This document shows positions 16,481 through 25,309 of a stretch of DNA of 64,000 bases, piece after piece (the first letter of the stretch is position 1; every line of letters begins with the position of its first letter). The notes under the pieces are model-generated. The model did no database searches and had not been told where the DNA came from. It was given only the letters and a program-made list of their open reading frames with translations. Source of the DNA: Anaerolineales bacterium. GTDB taxonomy: Bacteria > Chloroflexota > Anaerolineae > Anaerolineales > Villigracilaceae. The DNA lies in NCBI GenBank assembly GCA_014860745.1, contig JACZJC010000003.1, forward strand, positions 54,681-118,680, in the 5' to 3' direction. Position numbers and translations under genes: made by a program.

Positions 16481-17632
16481 TTATTTTGTTGGAACCACTG
16501 TCTTTTCAGAGGAACGTAACAGACGCTGCAACGCAGTTTGAACAGATTCTAGCGCTTTCCTCTGTTCGGGATTCAACGCACCGGGCATTTCCGTCAAAAC
16601 AAGATTTAGTGGATAGGTGGCCGCCTGCACCTCACCCTGGATCGCTTCGCGCATCGATTCGAGCGCGGCATGGCGGTGCTTTTCACCCGCGCGCGCCGAT
16701 TCTGCCGTCTGCTCCAGGGCGCGGAATAATCGCGCATTCACCAGTGAAATGGAAGCGAATCCAGCCATGGCTTCGAGCATGGTTTGGGCATCGCGTGAAA
16801 ATTCGCGGTCACTCTTGCGGACCACGATCAATAGACCGATGACTTCATTTTGAATTTGGATCGGGATGACTCCCACCGACTTCCCCAACACCGCCAATTT
16901 AAACTTCTGCATGGGTGAGCCGTTCATCAGCAGGGTTTCACCGGAGAGGGCCACCAGCGAGCTGATGCCATCGTCCATCGGCTGGTTCATTTTTCTTGCC
17001 CAGGCTTCGGGAAGATTGCGCTGGGCGCGCAGCAGGTATGCTTTGCTTTTTTCCTCGCGCAGCATCAGCCAGCACATATCCGCTTCGGCCAATTGCATGG
17101 CGCTTTCGAGAATACGGTCGAATAAGACACGCTGGTCGGTGATGGAAACAACGGCTTTTGCAATGGAGAGAATATTTGTCAGATCGCGCAGCCGGCGCTG
17201 TAATTCCTCGTTGGCAGTCTTCAGCTGACGGTCCAACTTTTGCCGTTCGCGGGCTTCCTGAGTTTGGCGCAGGGAGCGTTCCACGATCGATACCACTTCG
17301 GTATCGCGCACGGGCCAAAACATCACATCTGCCGCGCCGAGCCGGAAGGCTTGGATGGTATCGCCTTCCTGTCCTTTTTCTGCAATAATGATGAGGGGTG
17401 ATTTCACCCCCTGGGAATTTAATGCTGCGATCAGGTCTTTTCCGCTCAGGCCGGGTAAATTCAAATTGGCGAGGATCAGGTCCGGGGGAGTCTGAACCGC
17501 GCGTTTGAGCGCAGAGGCCGCATCCCCCATCACCGTCACCTGATAGCCAAGAGGCTTGAGCGACTGTCTCCCGATCAAATCCGCAATGTCTGGATCACTT
17601 TCAACGATGAGTATATGTTCCCCGGATGCCAT
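16481..17632 (-). CDS. Degenerate receiver plus GAF domain protein
   Basis: 383 residues from the ATG at 17632; a longer frame to 17881 would run through the divergent promoter and into the opposite gene. Residues ~4-120 are receiver-like, with Asn replacing the phosphoacceptor Asp (DLILANLNLPGLSG). A coiled coil with RERQKLDRQLKTANEELQRR leads to a GAF domain (~175-320) and a C-terminal helical region resembling a dimerisation helix but without an H-box, so no kinase activity is expected. First gene of a two-gene operon with the histidine kinase. Confidence 0.85.
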   Translation of the reverse strand: MASGEHILIVESDPDIADLIGRQSLKPLGYQVTVMGDAASALKRAVQTPPDLILANLNLPGLSGKDLIAALNSQGVKSPLIIIAEKGQEGDTIQAFRLGAADVMFWPVRDTEVVSIVERSLRQTQEARERQKLDRQLKTANEELQRRLRDLTNILSIAKAVVSITDQRVLFDRILESAMQLAEADMCWLMLREEKSKAYLLRAQRNLPEAWARKMNQPMDDGISSLVALSGETLLMNGSPMQKFKLAVLGKSVGVIPIQIQNEVIGLLIVVRKSDREFSRDAQTMLEAMAGFASISLVNARLFRALEQTAESARAGEKHRHAALESMREAIQGEVQAATYPLNLVLTEMPGALNPEQRKALESVQTALQRLLRSSEKTVVPTK

Positions 17633-17758
17633 GGGTGGTGTTTTCCTTGGCGGGATTCTATCACCTTTTCGAGTACAATTTTGCCAATAAATATCTGGAA
17701 TTTTTCGACAATGTTGTAATTTGGCACATTGAAGAATTCCCTCCTCCTTCATGGGATG

Positions 17759-17764
17759 TATACT
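17759..17764 (+). promoter_or_regulatory. -10 box close to start codon (leaderless-type promoter)
   Basis: TATACT, 9 nt before the ATG at 17774; no Shine-Dalgarno sequence in between. Confidence 0.5.
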
Positions 17765-17773
17765 TGACCCAAG

Positions 17774-19975
17774 ATGGAACACCAGCCTTTTATTCCAGGA
17801 TTCAAACCTGCGGACTCGGGGCCGCTCTCCCGCTTCCTGCCCCCGCTTGAAGAGGGTGTCATCTCGGCCTGGCTCTCGCATCTTAACCGACCTTCGGCCT
17901 GGCTGCTCGACCCATTCGGATTCTCCCCGAGGCTGGCGCTGGAAGCCGCGCGGAGCGGATATCGCGTGCTGGTGACGGCGAACAATCCGGTCACGCGCTT
18001 TCTGCTGGAGACCTTTGCCAACCCGCCGCCGGAATCAGAATTCATCGCCGCGCTCGCGGACCTGGGCGCCGTCAAAAAAGGGGAGGAAAGACTCGCGGGT
18101 CTTTTTCAATCTTTGTATTTCACCACATGCGAAAAATGCAGCCAGCAAATTCAGGCACAATCCTTTTTATGGCGCAGGGGGGAAGATGTCCCTTATTCAC
18201 GTTTATATGAATGTCCGCATTGCGGGGATTCGGGTGAACATCCCGCCACGGAGGAGGACAAAGAACATGCAAAAAGAATCGCCGCCACAGACGGCCTGCA
18301 CCGTTCGCGCGCATTCGAACGCGTGGTCTCTCTCAAAGACGAAGACCGCAATTATGCCGAAGAGGCCATCGAGCATTATTTACCCCGTCCGCTGTATGTG
18401 CTGACGACGATCATCAACCGTTTCGATAATTTGAATTTATCGCCCGAACGAAAACGCGCGTTGACGGCGCTTACCCTGCTGGCATGCGACGCAGGCAATA
18501 CCCTTTGGGCGCATCCATCGGAAAGGCCGAGGCCGAAGCAGTTGAGCACGCCGGGTCAATTCCGCGAGAATAATTTGTGGATGATGCTGGAGCGGGGAGT
18601 CAGCTTGTTTGCTGAATCAGGCTCACCCGTCCCGTTTGAAGCATGGCCGAAAAAGATTCCTGAGAGCGGCGGCATCTGCATCTACGAAGGCCGCCTGAAA
18701 GACCTGGCGCATGAAGTCAAAAGGGAGATTCCCATTGCGGCGGTCATCGGTTCGGTGCCGCGCCCAAACCAGGCGTTTTGGACGTTCTCTGCGTTGTGGG
18801 CGGGCTGGCTGTGGGGCAAAGATGCCGTGGAACCGTATAAAACCGCGTTGCGGCGCAGGCGATATGACTGGGCGTGGAATGCGACCGCTTTGTTCGCGAT
18901 CTTCAGCCATTTGAATGAATTGCTCGCGGATGATGTGCCGATGTTCGGGTTGATCCCCGAACCCGAACCTGCGTTTATGACTTCGGCGCTGACCGCTGCG
19001 CACGCCGCAGGATTTGAATTAACAAGCGTGGCGCTGCGCACGGAACACGACCCCGCGCAAGTGAATTGGAAAAGCGGACAAAAGAAAACGCCGGCTGCGG
19101 CGGATGTAGAAGTTGTGCGAAAAGCCATGTTTGAATTTTTATCAGCGCGGGGCGAACCTGCCGGATATATTTATTTGCACCTTGCGGGGTTGATCGCGTG
19201 CGCGGAAATTAATGTATTAAAACAACCCGGGCATGAATTCGACGAAGCGTTGCGAAAAACCCAGAGCCTGTTCGAATCCGCGTTGAAGGATGATGCGAAA
19301 TTCGTCCATTATTCGACGGGAGAGAATATCGATACGGGGATGTGGGGCGTCGAGACCGCCATGCAGGAGGAGTCCCTTTCAGACCGCGTGGAGATGGCCG
19401 TGGTTACCTATTTGCAAAAGAATCCAGACGCCATCTTTTTGGAAGTGGAGGAGGATCTGTATCCGCGGTTTCCCGGGCTGCTGACTCCGTCCAAGGGGTT
19501 GATCTACGCAATGTTGAATTCGTATGCCGAAAAGAGCGGCGCGGGCTGGAAACTGCGCGAAGAAGATGTGGCTTCAACCCGGCGTGAGGAAATGAAAAAT
19601 ATTTTCATCCTGCTCGAAAAGATCGGGAAAAGGCTTGAATACCAAACCTCCCTCGATGACAAAATATTGACCTGGAAGGAAAACGGGCGGGCGGTAAAAA
19701 AATTCCATGTGCTGGCTTCGGCGTTGGTCAACCGCGCGCTGGAACATGCGGACGAACAGACCGCCATCGTCATCCCCGGCGGGCGCGCGGCGCTGGCCGC
19801 CTACAAACAGGACCGCGACCCGTCTCTCAAAGAGCGATTGAAGAAACATCGGCTCATCAAATATCGTTTGCTGCGATCCCTGCTCGAGCTCCCGATCCTG
19901 ACGCGCGAGTCGTTCGAAGAGCAAATTGCCAGCGACCCCGTTGAAAAATCCACAGGCCAGATGATGATGTTTTAA
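17774..19975 (+). CDS. DNA-methylase-like protein with zinc ribbon and degenerate motifs
   Basis: 733 residues. LLDPFGFSPRLALEAARSGYRVLVTANNP (~43-71) has the layout of methyltransferase motif I (DPFAGSG plus an acidic second strand), but the Gly-Ser-Gly loop is altered. A four-Cys zinc ribbon follows at ~118-155 (CEKC...CPHC). Where DUF1156-type adenine methylases have DPPY, this protein has SVPRPNQAFWTFSALWAGWLW. The C-terminal ~250 residues are helical and unassigned. I infer a non-catalytic relative of a DNA adenine methylase. Not accompanied by a restriction enzyme. Divergent from the receiver-GAF operon. Confidence 0.6.
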   Translation: MEHQPFIPGFKPADSGPLSRFLPPLEEGVISAWLSHLNRPSAWLLDPFGFSPRLALEAARSGYRVLVTANNPVTRFLLETFANPPPESEFIAALADLGAVKKGEERLAGLFQSLYFTTCEKCSQQIQAQSFLWRRGEDVPYSRLYECPHCGDSGEHPATEEDKEHAKRIAATDGLHRSRAFERVVSLKDEDRNYAEEAIEHYLPRPLYVLTTIINRFDNLNLSPERKRALTALTLLACDAGNTLWAHPSERPRPKQLSTPGQFRENNLWMMLERGVSLFAESGSPVPFEAWPKKIPESGGICIYEGRLKDLAHEVKREIPIAAVIGSVPRPNQAFWTFSALWAGWLWGKDAVEPYKTALRRRRYDWAWNATALFAIFSHLNELLADDVPMFGLIPEPEPAFMTSALTAAHAAGFELTSVALRTEHDPAQVNWKSGQKKTPAAADVEVVRKAMFEFLSARGEPAGYIYLHLAGLIACAEINVLKQPGHEFDEALRKTQSLFESALKDDAKFVHYSTGENIDTGMWGVETAMQEESLSDRVEMAVVTYLQKNPDAIFLEVEEDLYPRFPGLLTPSKGLIYAMLNSYAEKSGAGWKLREEDVASTRREEMKNIFILLEKIGKRLEYQTSLDDKILTWKENGRAVKKFHVLASALVNRALEHADEQTAIVIPGGRAALAAYKQDRDPSLKERLKKHRLIKYRLLRSLLELPILTRESFEEQIASDPVEKSTGQMMMF

Positions 19976-19996
19976 ATCCAACCACAGACCATTTCC

Positions 19997-21025
19997 ATGA
20001 AAAATAAAATTCTGATTCCATTCCTTCTTCTTATTCTTTTGTCTTCCTGCATATCGGTGCAAATGGAAGATGCAAAAACGCCAACGCCCTCGAACTTCAT
20101 CACGGCCACACTCGCGCCAACAAAGGCTGGTTTTGTTCCCTCCACTTTAACCCCCACTCCTGAAATTACGACGACACCAACGCTTGCCATCACCATTCCC
20201 GCAAATTGCACGAACACCGCTGTCCTCCTGCGGGATGTGACCATTCAGGATAATACACAGGTGAAAGCGGGTGAAAAATTCACCAAGACCTGGGAATTCC
20301 AAAACACTGGCACCTGCCCATGGATCGGATATGTTCTCAAATTTGCAGCCGGCGACCAAATGAACGCGCCTCTCTCCGCGCCGATAACTGATACGCTTCC
20401 GAAGGAGAAGGTGCAGGTCTCAGTGGAGTTGACCGCGCCATCGGCAAACGGTTCCTATACCGGCTACTTCACATTGAACAACACGGCGGGAAACGATGTT
20501 TTCATCGGGACGGAAAAAACTTTTTGGGTGAAGATCGTGGTGGGCAGCAGCACAATCATCGCCTCTCCTTCCGGCACAAACCCCACGCAGTCGGGAGGCA
20601 CAATCTCTGGCGGCAATACAAATTGCGCCTACAGCCAGAATGCCGGGTATGTTAATCAGATCGCATCCATGATCAATGCAGAGCGCGCGAATGCTGGTTT
20701 GTCATCCTTGAATATCAATTCACAACTTGCCGCCGCCGCGCAGAGTCACGCCGCGGATATGGCCTGTAATAACCGCATCAGTCACACAGGCTCGAACGGT
20801 TCATCTGCTTATTCGCGCGTGCTAGCTGCCGGGTATTCCGGTTCATTCTCGGAGGAGATTATCTACGGCGGAGGTGGTCCGCAGGCGGCAATGAGCTGGT
20901 GGATGAACGACCAAATCCACCGCGATGCGATTCTGAACCCGAACACCACAGAAATGGGTGTTGGATACGCCTACTTTTCAAACGGCTCGTATGGGGATTA
21001 TATTGTGGTGGATTTTGGAAGATAA
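19997..21025 (+). CDS. Lipoprotein with NBR1 Ig-like domain and CAP/SCP domain
   Basis: 342 residues. The signal peptide ends in a lipobox (LSSC, Cys ~18), followed by a Thr/Pro-rich linker, an NBR1-type Ig-like domain (~72-178, KFTKTWEFQNTGTCPW and KVQVSVELTAPSANGSYTGYFTL) and a CAP (SCP/PR-1) domain (~214-342) with MINAERANAGLSSL, AAAAQSHAADMACNN, SWWMNDQIHRDAIL and MGVGYAYF. The CAP His and Glu residues appear present (HAAD, SEEII, IHRD). The protein is surface-exposed; CAP domains in bacteria bind lipids or act in the envelope, with unproven activity. Second NBR1 protein in the window. Confidence 0.88.
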   Translation: MKNKILIPFLLLILLSSCISVQMEDAKTPTPSNFITATLAPTKAGFVPSTLTPTPEITTTPTLAITIPANCTNTAVLLRDVTIQDNTQVKAGEKFTKTWEFQNTGTCPWIGYVLKFAAGDQMNAPLSAPITDTLPKEKVQVSVELTAPSANGSYTGYFTLNNTAGNDVFIGTEKTFWVKIVVGSSTIIASPSGTNPTQSGGTISGGNTNCAYSQNAGYVNQIASMINAERANAGLSSLNINSQLAAAAQSHAADMACNNRISHTGSNGSSAYSRVLAAGYSGSFSEEIIYGGGGPQAAMSWWMNDQIHRDAILNPNTTEMGVGYAYFSNGSYGDYIVVDFGR

Positions 21026-21033
21026 TAAAAGAA

Positions 21034-21055
21034 GGGCGACTACATGTAGTCGCCC
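21034..21055. repeat. Palindromic repeat and probable shared terminator
   Basis: Perfect 22-nt palindrome (GGGCGACTACA and its complement) between the convergent CAP and thioredoxin genes. A near-identical palindrome with the same following CCTGCT lies inside leuS at 32802-32821, so this is a dispersed repeat, here used as an intergenic hairpin. Confidence 0.7.
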
Positions 21056-21072
21056 CTGCTGCGTAAGATGAA

Positions 21073-21651
21073 TTAATTACCCAGTGCCCATTTTTGCAGG
21101 AAAGCCATAAACACTTCAGGGACATACGAATCCGCGCCGTCTTCAAGATCAACGGTATTTTGGGAATGCAGGAAAGTCCCATCGCTCTCTAAAATATAAA
21201 TGTGCGGATAGCCCGCCGCTTCCGGGAACTGAGAAAGGAATTCCTCGTTCGCATTTTCTTCACTGACATTTATTTTCACAAGCACATAATATTCAACGCG
21301 AGCCTGCAAAACATCAGGATGAGTTTTATAAAACTCGTCCATGTATTTGCACCAGATGCACCAGTCCCCGCCAAGCTCGAGCATGATTCTTTTGTTCTCT
21401 TTTTGCGCGATGACAATCGCCTGCGCCAGGTCATCCGCCGGGTCGCGGACCGGGTCGTAAAAATCCACCAATGCAGAGTTTTGGAGTTCCGGTAGTTGAG
21501 CAGCCTCCTGGGTCGGGGTTTCCGTACTTTTGGGTATTGAAGTTGGGGCTTCCGTCGCGATTGCCTGAACAGGTTCCACAGGATTTGCAATCCCGGAACA
21601 AGCCAATGTCAGGGCAACCAGCAGGGAAAGGAAATAACCGAGTCGAAGCAT
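21073..21651 (-). CDS. Thioredoxin-fold lipoprotein
   Basis: 192 residues. Signal peptide with lipobox LTLAC (Cys ~18), a Pro/Thr/Glu-rich linker, then a thioredoxin-like domain from ~75. The active site is CIWC in MLELGGDWCIWCKYMDEF, similar to thioredoxin-like/DUF255-type proteins, with a cis-Pro region AAGYPHIYILESDG. It is exported and probably reduces or protects thiols outside the membrane. Confidence 0.88.
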   Translation of the reverse strand: MLRLGYFLSLLVALTLACSGIANPVEPVQAIATEAPTSIPKSTETPTQEAAQLPELQNSALVDFYDPVRDPADDLAQAIVIAQKENKRIMLELGGDWCIWCKYMDEFYKTHPDVLQARVEYYVLVKINVSEENANEEFLSQFPEAAGYPHIYILESDGTFLHSQNTVDLEDGADSYVPEVFMAFLQKWALGN

Positions 21652-21792
21652 CGTATCCTCCTAATGAGATAAAAAGATGTAGCAACCCCATTTTACCGCG
21701 ACGGGCACGCAGGATCAGGCCGCAGTCAGTGGGCGTAGTGATGGATAAAGTGTAAAACAGGCGGGACGGGGGAAAAGTTGCAAGAAAAAATA

Positions 21793-21892
21793 ATGTCATT
21801 GCGAGGGCGGTGTTTTTCCGCCCGAAGCAATCTCTTCGCAGTGTTGAGATTGCTTCGCCGCCAAAGTGCAAGAGGGCGGCTCGCAATGACAT
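21793..21892. repeat. Dispersed 100-bp palindromic repeat, copy 1
   Basis: Outer inverted repeat ATGTCATTGCGAG (21793-21805) with its exact complement at 21880-21892, and inner inverted repeat CGAAGCAATCTC (21823-21834) with its complement at 21846-21857. A diverged second copy is at 57690-57801. MITE/REP-like in organisation; lies 15 nt beyond the stop of the 693-aa gene and may act as its terminator. Confidence 0.85.
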
Positions 21893-21907
21893 ATGCAATT
21901 AATAAAT

Positions 21908-23989
21908 TTACTTCAAAATGATCTTATTCCAATCCATCAACACCTTCATGTGTTCCAATGGAACCTGTCCTTCGGGAGCGTAGCCGACGAAGGAGCGGTT
22001 GTAATTATCTTCGTCGCCATCCGAGAGATTCCAGCGCAAGCTGTTGCGAAAGACGCCGAGGCAGGAAGTACCGCGGAAGTCATCGGGCAGGGAAGTTTCA
22101 AAGGTGTACACATACGTACCGTCGGCGGTGTCTGTCACTTCGATGACAGTCGCTTCATGGATCCAGCGCAGCCACTGGTTTTGCGTCACCTTCTTTTTCT
22201 CCGCATCCAACATGCTGCGCGTGCGGGTCATGCCGCCGCCTTTATATTCCCACGGCACAGCAGGTGGCGGCGCATTCTTTCCACCTTTGGGCTGCTGGCG
22301 TTTTCCAAGGAATTCGGCAGGCACCAATCCCACTCCCTTCGAATCCTGAGTCGGTTTGGGAATCTGCCACTGACTCGGCTCGCTGTTGACATAGCGCAGC
22401 CAAAAGATGCTGGCGCCCTGAGTGTAATGTTCCGCACCCGTGGCGTGGATGAAATATGCGCCTGGCGCTTTCTCGGCAGCGAGTTTGACATAACGCGCAG
22501 CATTATCAGTCAACCCACCGGGCGGGAGATGCCCGCGGATATGCTGCACATGTTCAGCCGTTTCGTTGCAAACCGCGCGCGTGACGATAACTTCATGCGT
22601 CCGTCCATGCTCGGGACGCCACATACCGATGTTATCCGAAGCCCACTTGCTGAAGATCGGATAGAGTTTCGTGTCTGCAAAGCGCATCTTATCCTCTTCA
22701 GGGGTGAAGGTCTCCCAACCCGCATCAGTAACGTGATTGACTCGCAGCGAAGTGAGCATGACGATCATCTTCCATGCCCAGGCTGGGAGTTGACTCTTCA
22801 TCGCCTCCAACTTCGCCAGGGCCTGCTCGGTCGTCATGGACATGAACTCATACCGGGCCTCTTCTTCCGCCAACGCGGCGAGACCAGCGCGCTTGGTTTT
22901 TGGCCCATTGGCTTTGACTCCCTGCATGTGCATGGCGACTTTGTCTTTCCAGGCTTTTTCTGTCGCTTTGGCAAGCGCAGGTTTATTCGGGTTTGCACCT
23001 TCGTATTGGGCAATCTTCTCCGCGCACTTCGCGGCCACATCCGCATCGCTGAGCGCGGCCTGCTCCTTCTTTACTTCTTCCACACGCAAACGGACGAGCA
23101 AGTCTTTCGGGTCTGCCCATGAGCCATGCGCAGACTTGTAGCGCATCCCTGAGAAATGGACGATCATGTATTGCAGCCAAAGCGGGAAGCGTTTAGGTTC
23201 CTTCTCGAAGCGCGCGCGAATTTCCGCCAGCAATTGATACTGATTCTTGCTTTCAAGGGTCCTGGCATACTGCTCCACCTTCAAACGGACAATATCCTTG
23301 ACCGTGACAGGCACTTTCGGAGCGTATTTAACAAGGAATTCGCTTTCAGTGGTCTTGTAGTTCGGGTCGGCTTTGGTGAGTTTATACCACTCCAGTTTGG
23401 GGCCTTCGAGCATGTTATAGGTCTCTTCGAACTGGCGTAATTTTTCCATCTCTTCCAGCACCATAGGCAGCGCGGATTCTTTCTTGAGCTTGAATTCAGC
23501 CTCCACCTTTGGGCGGTTGGGATGCTCCGGCAGCATCCCGTCGAGCTGGCGCTGCAAGTAACGAATGCGGTCATTCAGAAAACCGAGTTGTGTCTTGAAC
23601 GACTCAATACGGCTCAGGATGAAGGCTCGTTCACCGCGAATATCCTTGGGCCAGGAAGCGACGAAGAGAGCGTGATTCTTCTGGATGAGCGCCATCGCCT
23701 CTTCTTCGATGGGTTTGTACTTGATGAAATATCCCTTCACATCGGGGAGCATGAAATAATTACGCAGGCTTGAATAAGTTTTGAAGTCCGTGATGCGCGC
23801 ATTTTCCATTCCCTTCTCATACTCCTGCACATCCGCCTGGAGCGTGGAGATATCCTTGTTTTTATATTCCACCCACAGATCCGCTTCCTTGTAATAGATG
23901 AGGAAATCGCGGAGTTTGGTCTCGCGCATCGGGTAGATGGTCTTGCGTAAAAATTCGTTTTGCCATTGGAAATTCAACGTCCCTGCCAT
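21908..23989 (-). CDS. Large protein of unknown function (693 aa)
   Basis: I do not recognise this protein. It has no signal peptide and no transmembrane segment. The N-terminal half is highly charged and probably coiled-coil (repeated Lys/Glu/Gln helices, residues ~40-380). Distinctive stretches are WLQYMIVHFSGMRYKSAHGS, AWAWKMIVMLTSLRVNHVTD and RGHLPPGGLTDNAARYV. A tract TVIEVTDTADGTYVYTFET near the C-terminus is beta-rich. Start at 23989 follows AGGAGCAG. It stands alone, between a dispersed repeat and an inverted repeat. Ordinary base composition argues against very recent import. Confidence 0.75.
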   Translation of the reverse strand: MAGTLNFQWQNEFLRKTIYPMRETKLRDFLIYYKEADLWVEYKNKDISTLQADVQEYEKGMENARITDFKTYSSLRNYFMLPDVKGYFIKYKPIEEEAMALIQKNHALFVASWPKDIRGERAFILSRIESFKTQLGFLNDRIRYLQRQLDGMLPEHPNRPKVEAEFKLKKESALPMVLEEMEKLRQFEETYNMLEGPKLEWYKLTKADPNYKTTESEFLVKYAPKVPVTVKDIVRLKVEQYARTLESKNQYQLLAEIRARFEKEPKRFPLWLQYMIVHFSGMRYKSAHGSWADPKDLLVRLRVEEVKKEQAALSDADVAAKCAEKIAQYEGANPNKPALAKATEKAWKDKVAMHMQGVKANGPKTKRAGLAALAEEEARYEFMSMTTEQALAKLEAMKSQLPAWAWKMIVMLTSLRVNHVTDAGWETFTPEEDKMRFADTKLYPIFSKWASDNIGMWRPEHGRTHEVIVTRAVCNETAEHVQHIRGHLPPGGLTDNAARYVKLAAEKAPGAYFIHATGAEHYTQGASIFWLRYVNSEPSQWQIPKPTQDSKGVGLVPAEFLGKRQQPKGGKNAPPPAVPWEYKGGGMTRTRSMLDAEKKKVTQNQWLRWIHEATVIEVTDTADGTYVYTFETSLPDDFRGTSCLGVFRNSLRWNLSDGDEDNYNRSFVGYAPEGQVPLEHMKVLMDWNKIILK

Positions 23990-24055
23990 GATCTGCTCCT
24001 TGTGCCAACATGTTGGAGTGTCTGCTCAATTTTATTCGATTCCGAAAGGTTTTTA

Positions 24056-24135
24056 TACACGGATTACACGGAAATTTCACGGAAAATCTTTAAAAAAAAT
24101 CCGTCTTATCCCGTGCAGTCCGTCGAATCCGTGTA
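24056..24135. repeat. CCGTGTA/TACACGG inverted repeat region
   Basis: TACACGGATT (24056-24065) and its exact complement (24126-24135) flank several further ACGGA/TCCGT half units. It lies between the end of phhA (minus) and the promoter of the 693-aa gene, and would fold into a long hairpin that could end phhA transcription. Confidence 0.6.
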
Positions 24136-24149
24136 CAAAAAAGTCAAAC

Positions 24150-25163
24150 TTATGCCCGCTGCGCAATCGGCTTCAGGTACGAATCGAGAATCGCATCCAT
24201 CTCAGCCAGCGACTCGCAGACAAAAAGCATCGGGTTGAAGGCATAGACAGTTTTCGGAATGCGCGCGATCGTCTCCACATTGAATGGGACCAGGATCACC
24301 TCGCCGCCAAAAATTCCCTCACGGGCGATACCCAGGCTTTCGTACATCGAATTAACGACATTCCAACCCTGTGATTCCGATGACATCTGTCCCTTATGGT
24401 GAAGCGCATTCACTCCGTCGATGATGCGATACAGGCTGTTCTTGCTGGCATGGAACTGATTCTGCAGCTGGTCAAATGCATTCCTGGTATAGTCGATCAC
24501 ATTGTCGCGCCCGAGGCGGTAAAACTCCATGATCGTGCGCGTGAGTTCCTTGCGTCCGGAAATGATCCCCGCCCCAAAAACTTTGAAGCGGTTATCTTCC
24601 ACCACCAAACCAAACTCGGTGCTGTACCAGGCCAGCCGCTTGATCACTTCCCGCTCCTCGGTAGTGGCTTTCAGATAAGCAGGCGCAAACTTATCCTCGA
24701 TGCGCGCATAGAATTCCTGGGTCAAAAACGGCAGATGTCCGAAAATATCGTGGAACATGTCAGGCTCGGGCGTAAATTCCATCTGGTCGCGCGTGCGGAG
24801 ATAATCGGTGATCAGGAAAATGCGCTGCGCAAATTTTTTATACCAGTCGTCCGCCAATGTGTACCGCACCACCGTCCGCTCGATGCGCCAGCCCGTGCGG
24901 GGAGTGATGTGCTCGATGAGATGTTTAACCGTGGGGATGCGCTGCGGGTCCAACTGCAATAATTCCAACCCGCTTCGATATTCGCTGCAGAGATGTTCCA
25001 GCAAATACGGCTGGTGAATCCCTTCAAACAGGTCCGCCCAAATGGCGTGCTGGTCCTCCGAAAAAACAATCTCCTGGTTTTCACTGGAATATTCACGGGA
25101 TGGATCAACCTGCTGCGCGGCAATATCTCCCGTATAGTTCGGTACATTTTGATTCACAGACAT
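24150..25163 (-). CDS. phhA: Phenylalanine 4-hydroxylase
   Basis: Aromatic amino-acid hydroxylase, converting Phe to Tyr with O2 and a reduced pterin. From the ATG at 25163 (RBS-like GAAAGGCG) the protein has 337 residues. The iron site is complete: H138 and H143 in MFHDIFGHLPFL, E183 in YSTEFGL. The pterin-binding region and GIISGRKELTR segment are typical of the bacterial monomeric type. A longer frame to 25220 is possible but adds basic, poorly conserved residues. Divergent from the SDR-folB-folK genes, which can supply or recycle its pterin cofactor. Confidence 0.93.
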   Translation of the reverse strand: MSVNQNVPNYTGDIAAQQVDPSREYSSENQEIVFSEDQHAIWADLFEGIHQPYLLEHLCSEYRSGLELLQLDPQRIPTVKHLIEHITPRTGWRIERTVVRYTLADDWYKKFAQRIFLITDYLRTRDQMEFTPEPDMFHDIFGHLPFLTQEFYARIEDKFAPAYLKATTEEREVIKRLAWYSTEFGLVVEDNRFKVFGAGIISGRKELTRTIMEFYRLGRDNVIDYTRNAFDQLQNQFHASKNSLYRIIDGVNALHHKGQMSSESQGWNVVNSMYESLGIAREGIFGGEVILVPFNVETIARIPKTVYAFNPMLFVCESLAEMDAILDSYLKPIAQRA

Positions 25164-25294
25164 TTTTGCGCCTTTCTTGAATATTTTTTGGAGAACACGG
25201 AACATCGGCACGATCTGCAATGAAGCAAATGGATATTATCACCACCAAAATGAGCCGTCAAGAATAAGAGTAACTTGGTCAAAATTGATGATGA

Positions 25295-25300
25295 TACAAT
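25295..25300 (+). promoter_or_regulatory. -10 box close to start codon (leaderless-type promoter)
   Basis: TACAAT 9 nt before the ATG at 25310, no Shine-Dalgarno sequence between them. Confidence 0.5.
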
Positions 25301-25309
25301 CGAATTCAA

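Noticed and set aside
15012..17881. Start of the receiver-GAF gene at 17881
   Set aside because: The extra 83 residues are of low quality, cross the divergent promoter and overlap the opposite gene's coding start; the ATG at 17632 begins a canonical receiver strand.
21893..23122. Long plus-strand ORF (about 410 codons)
   Set aside because: Antisense to the 693-aa gene, without plausible start signals or domain motifs; a by-product of GC-biased third positions.
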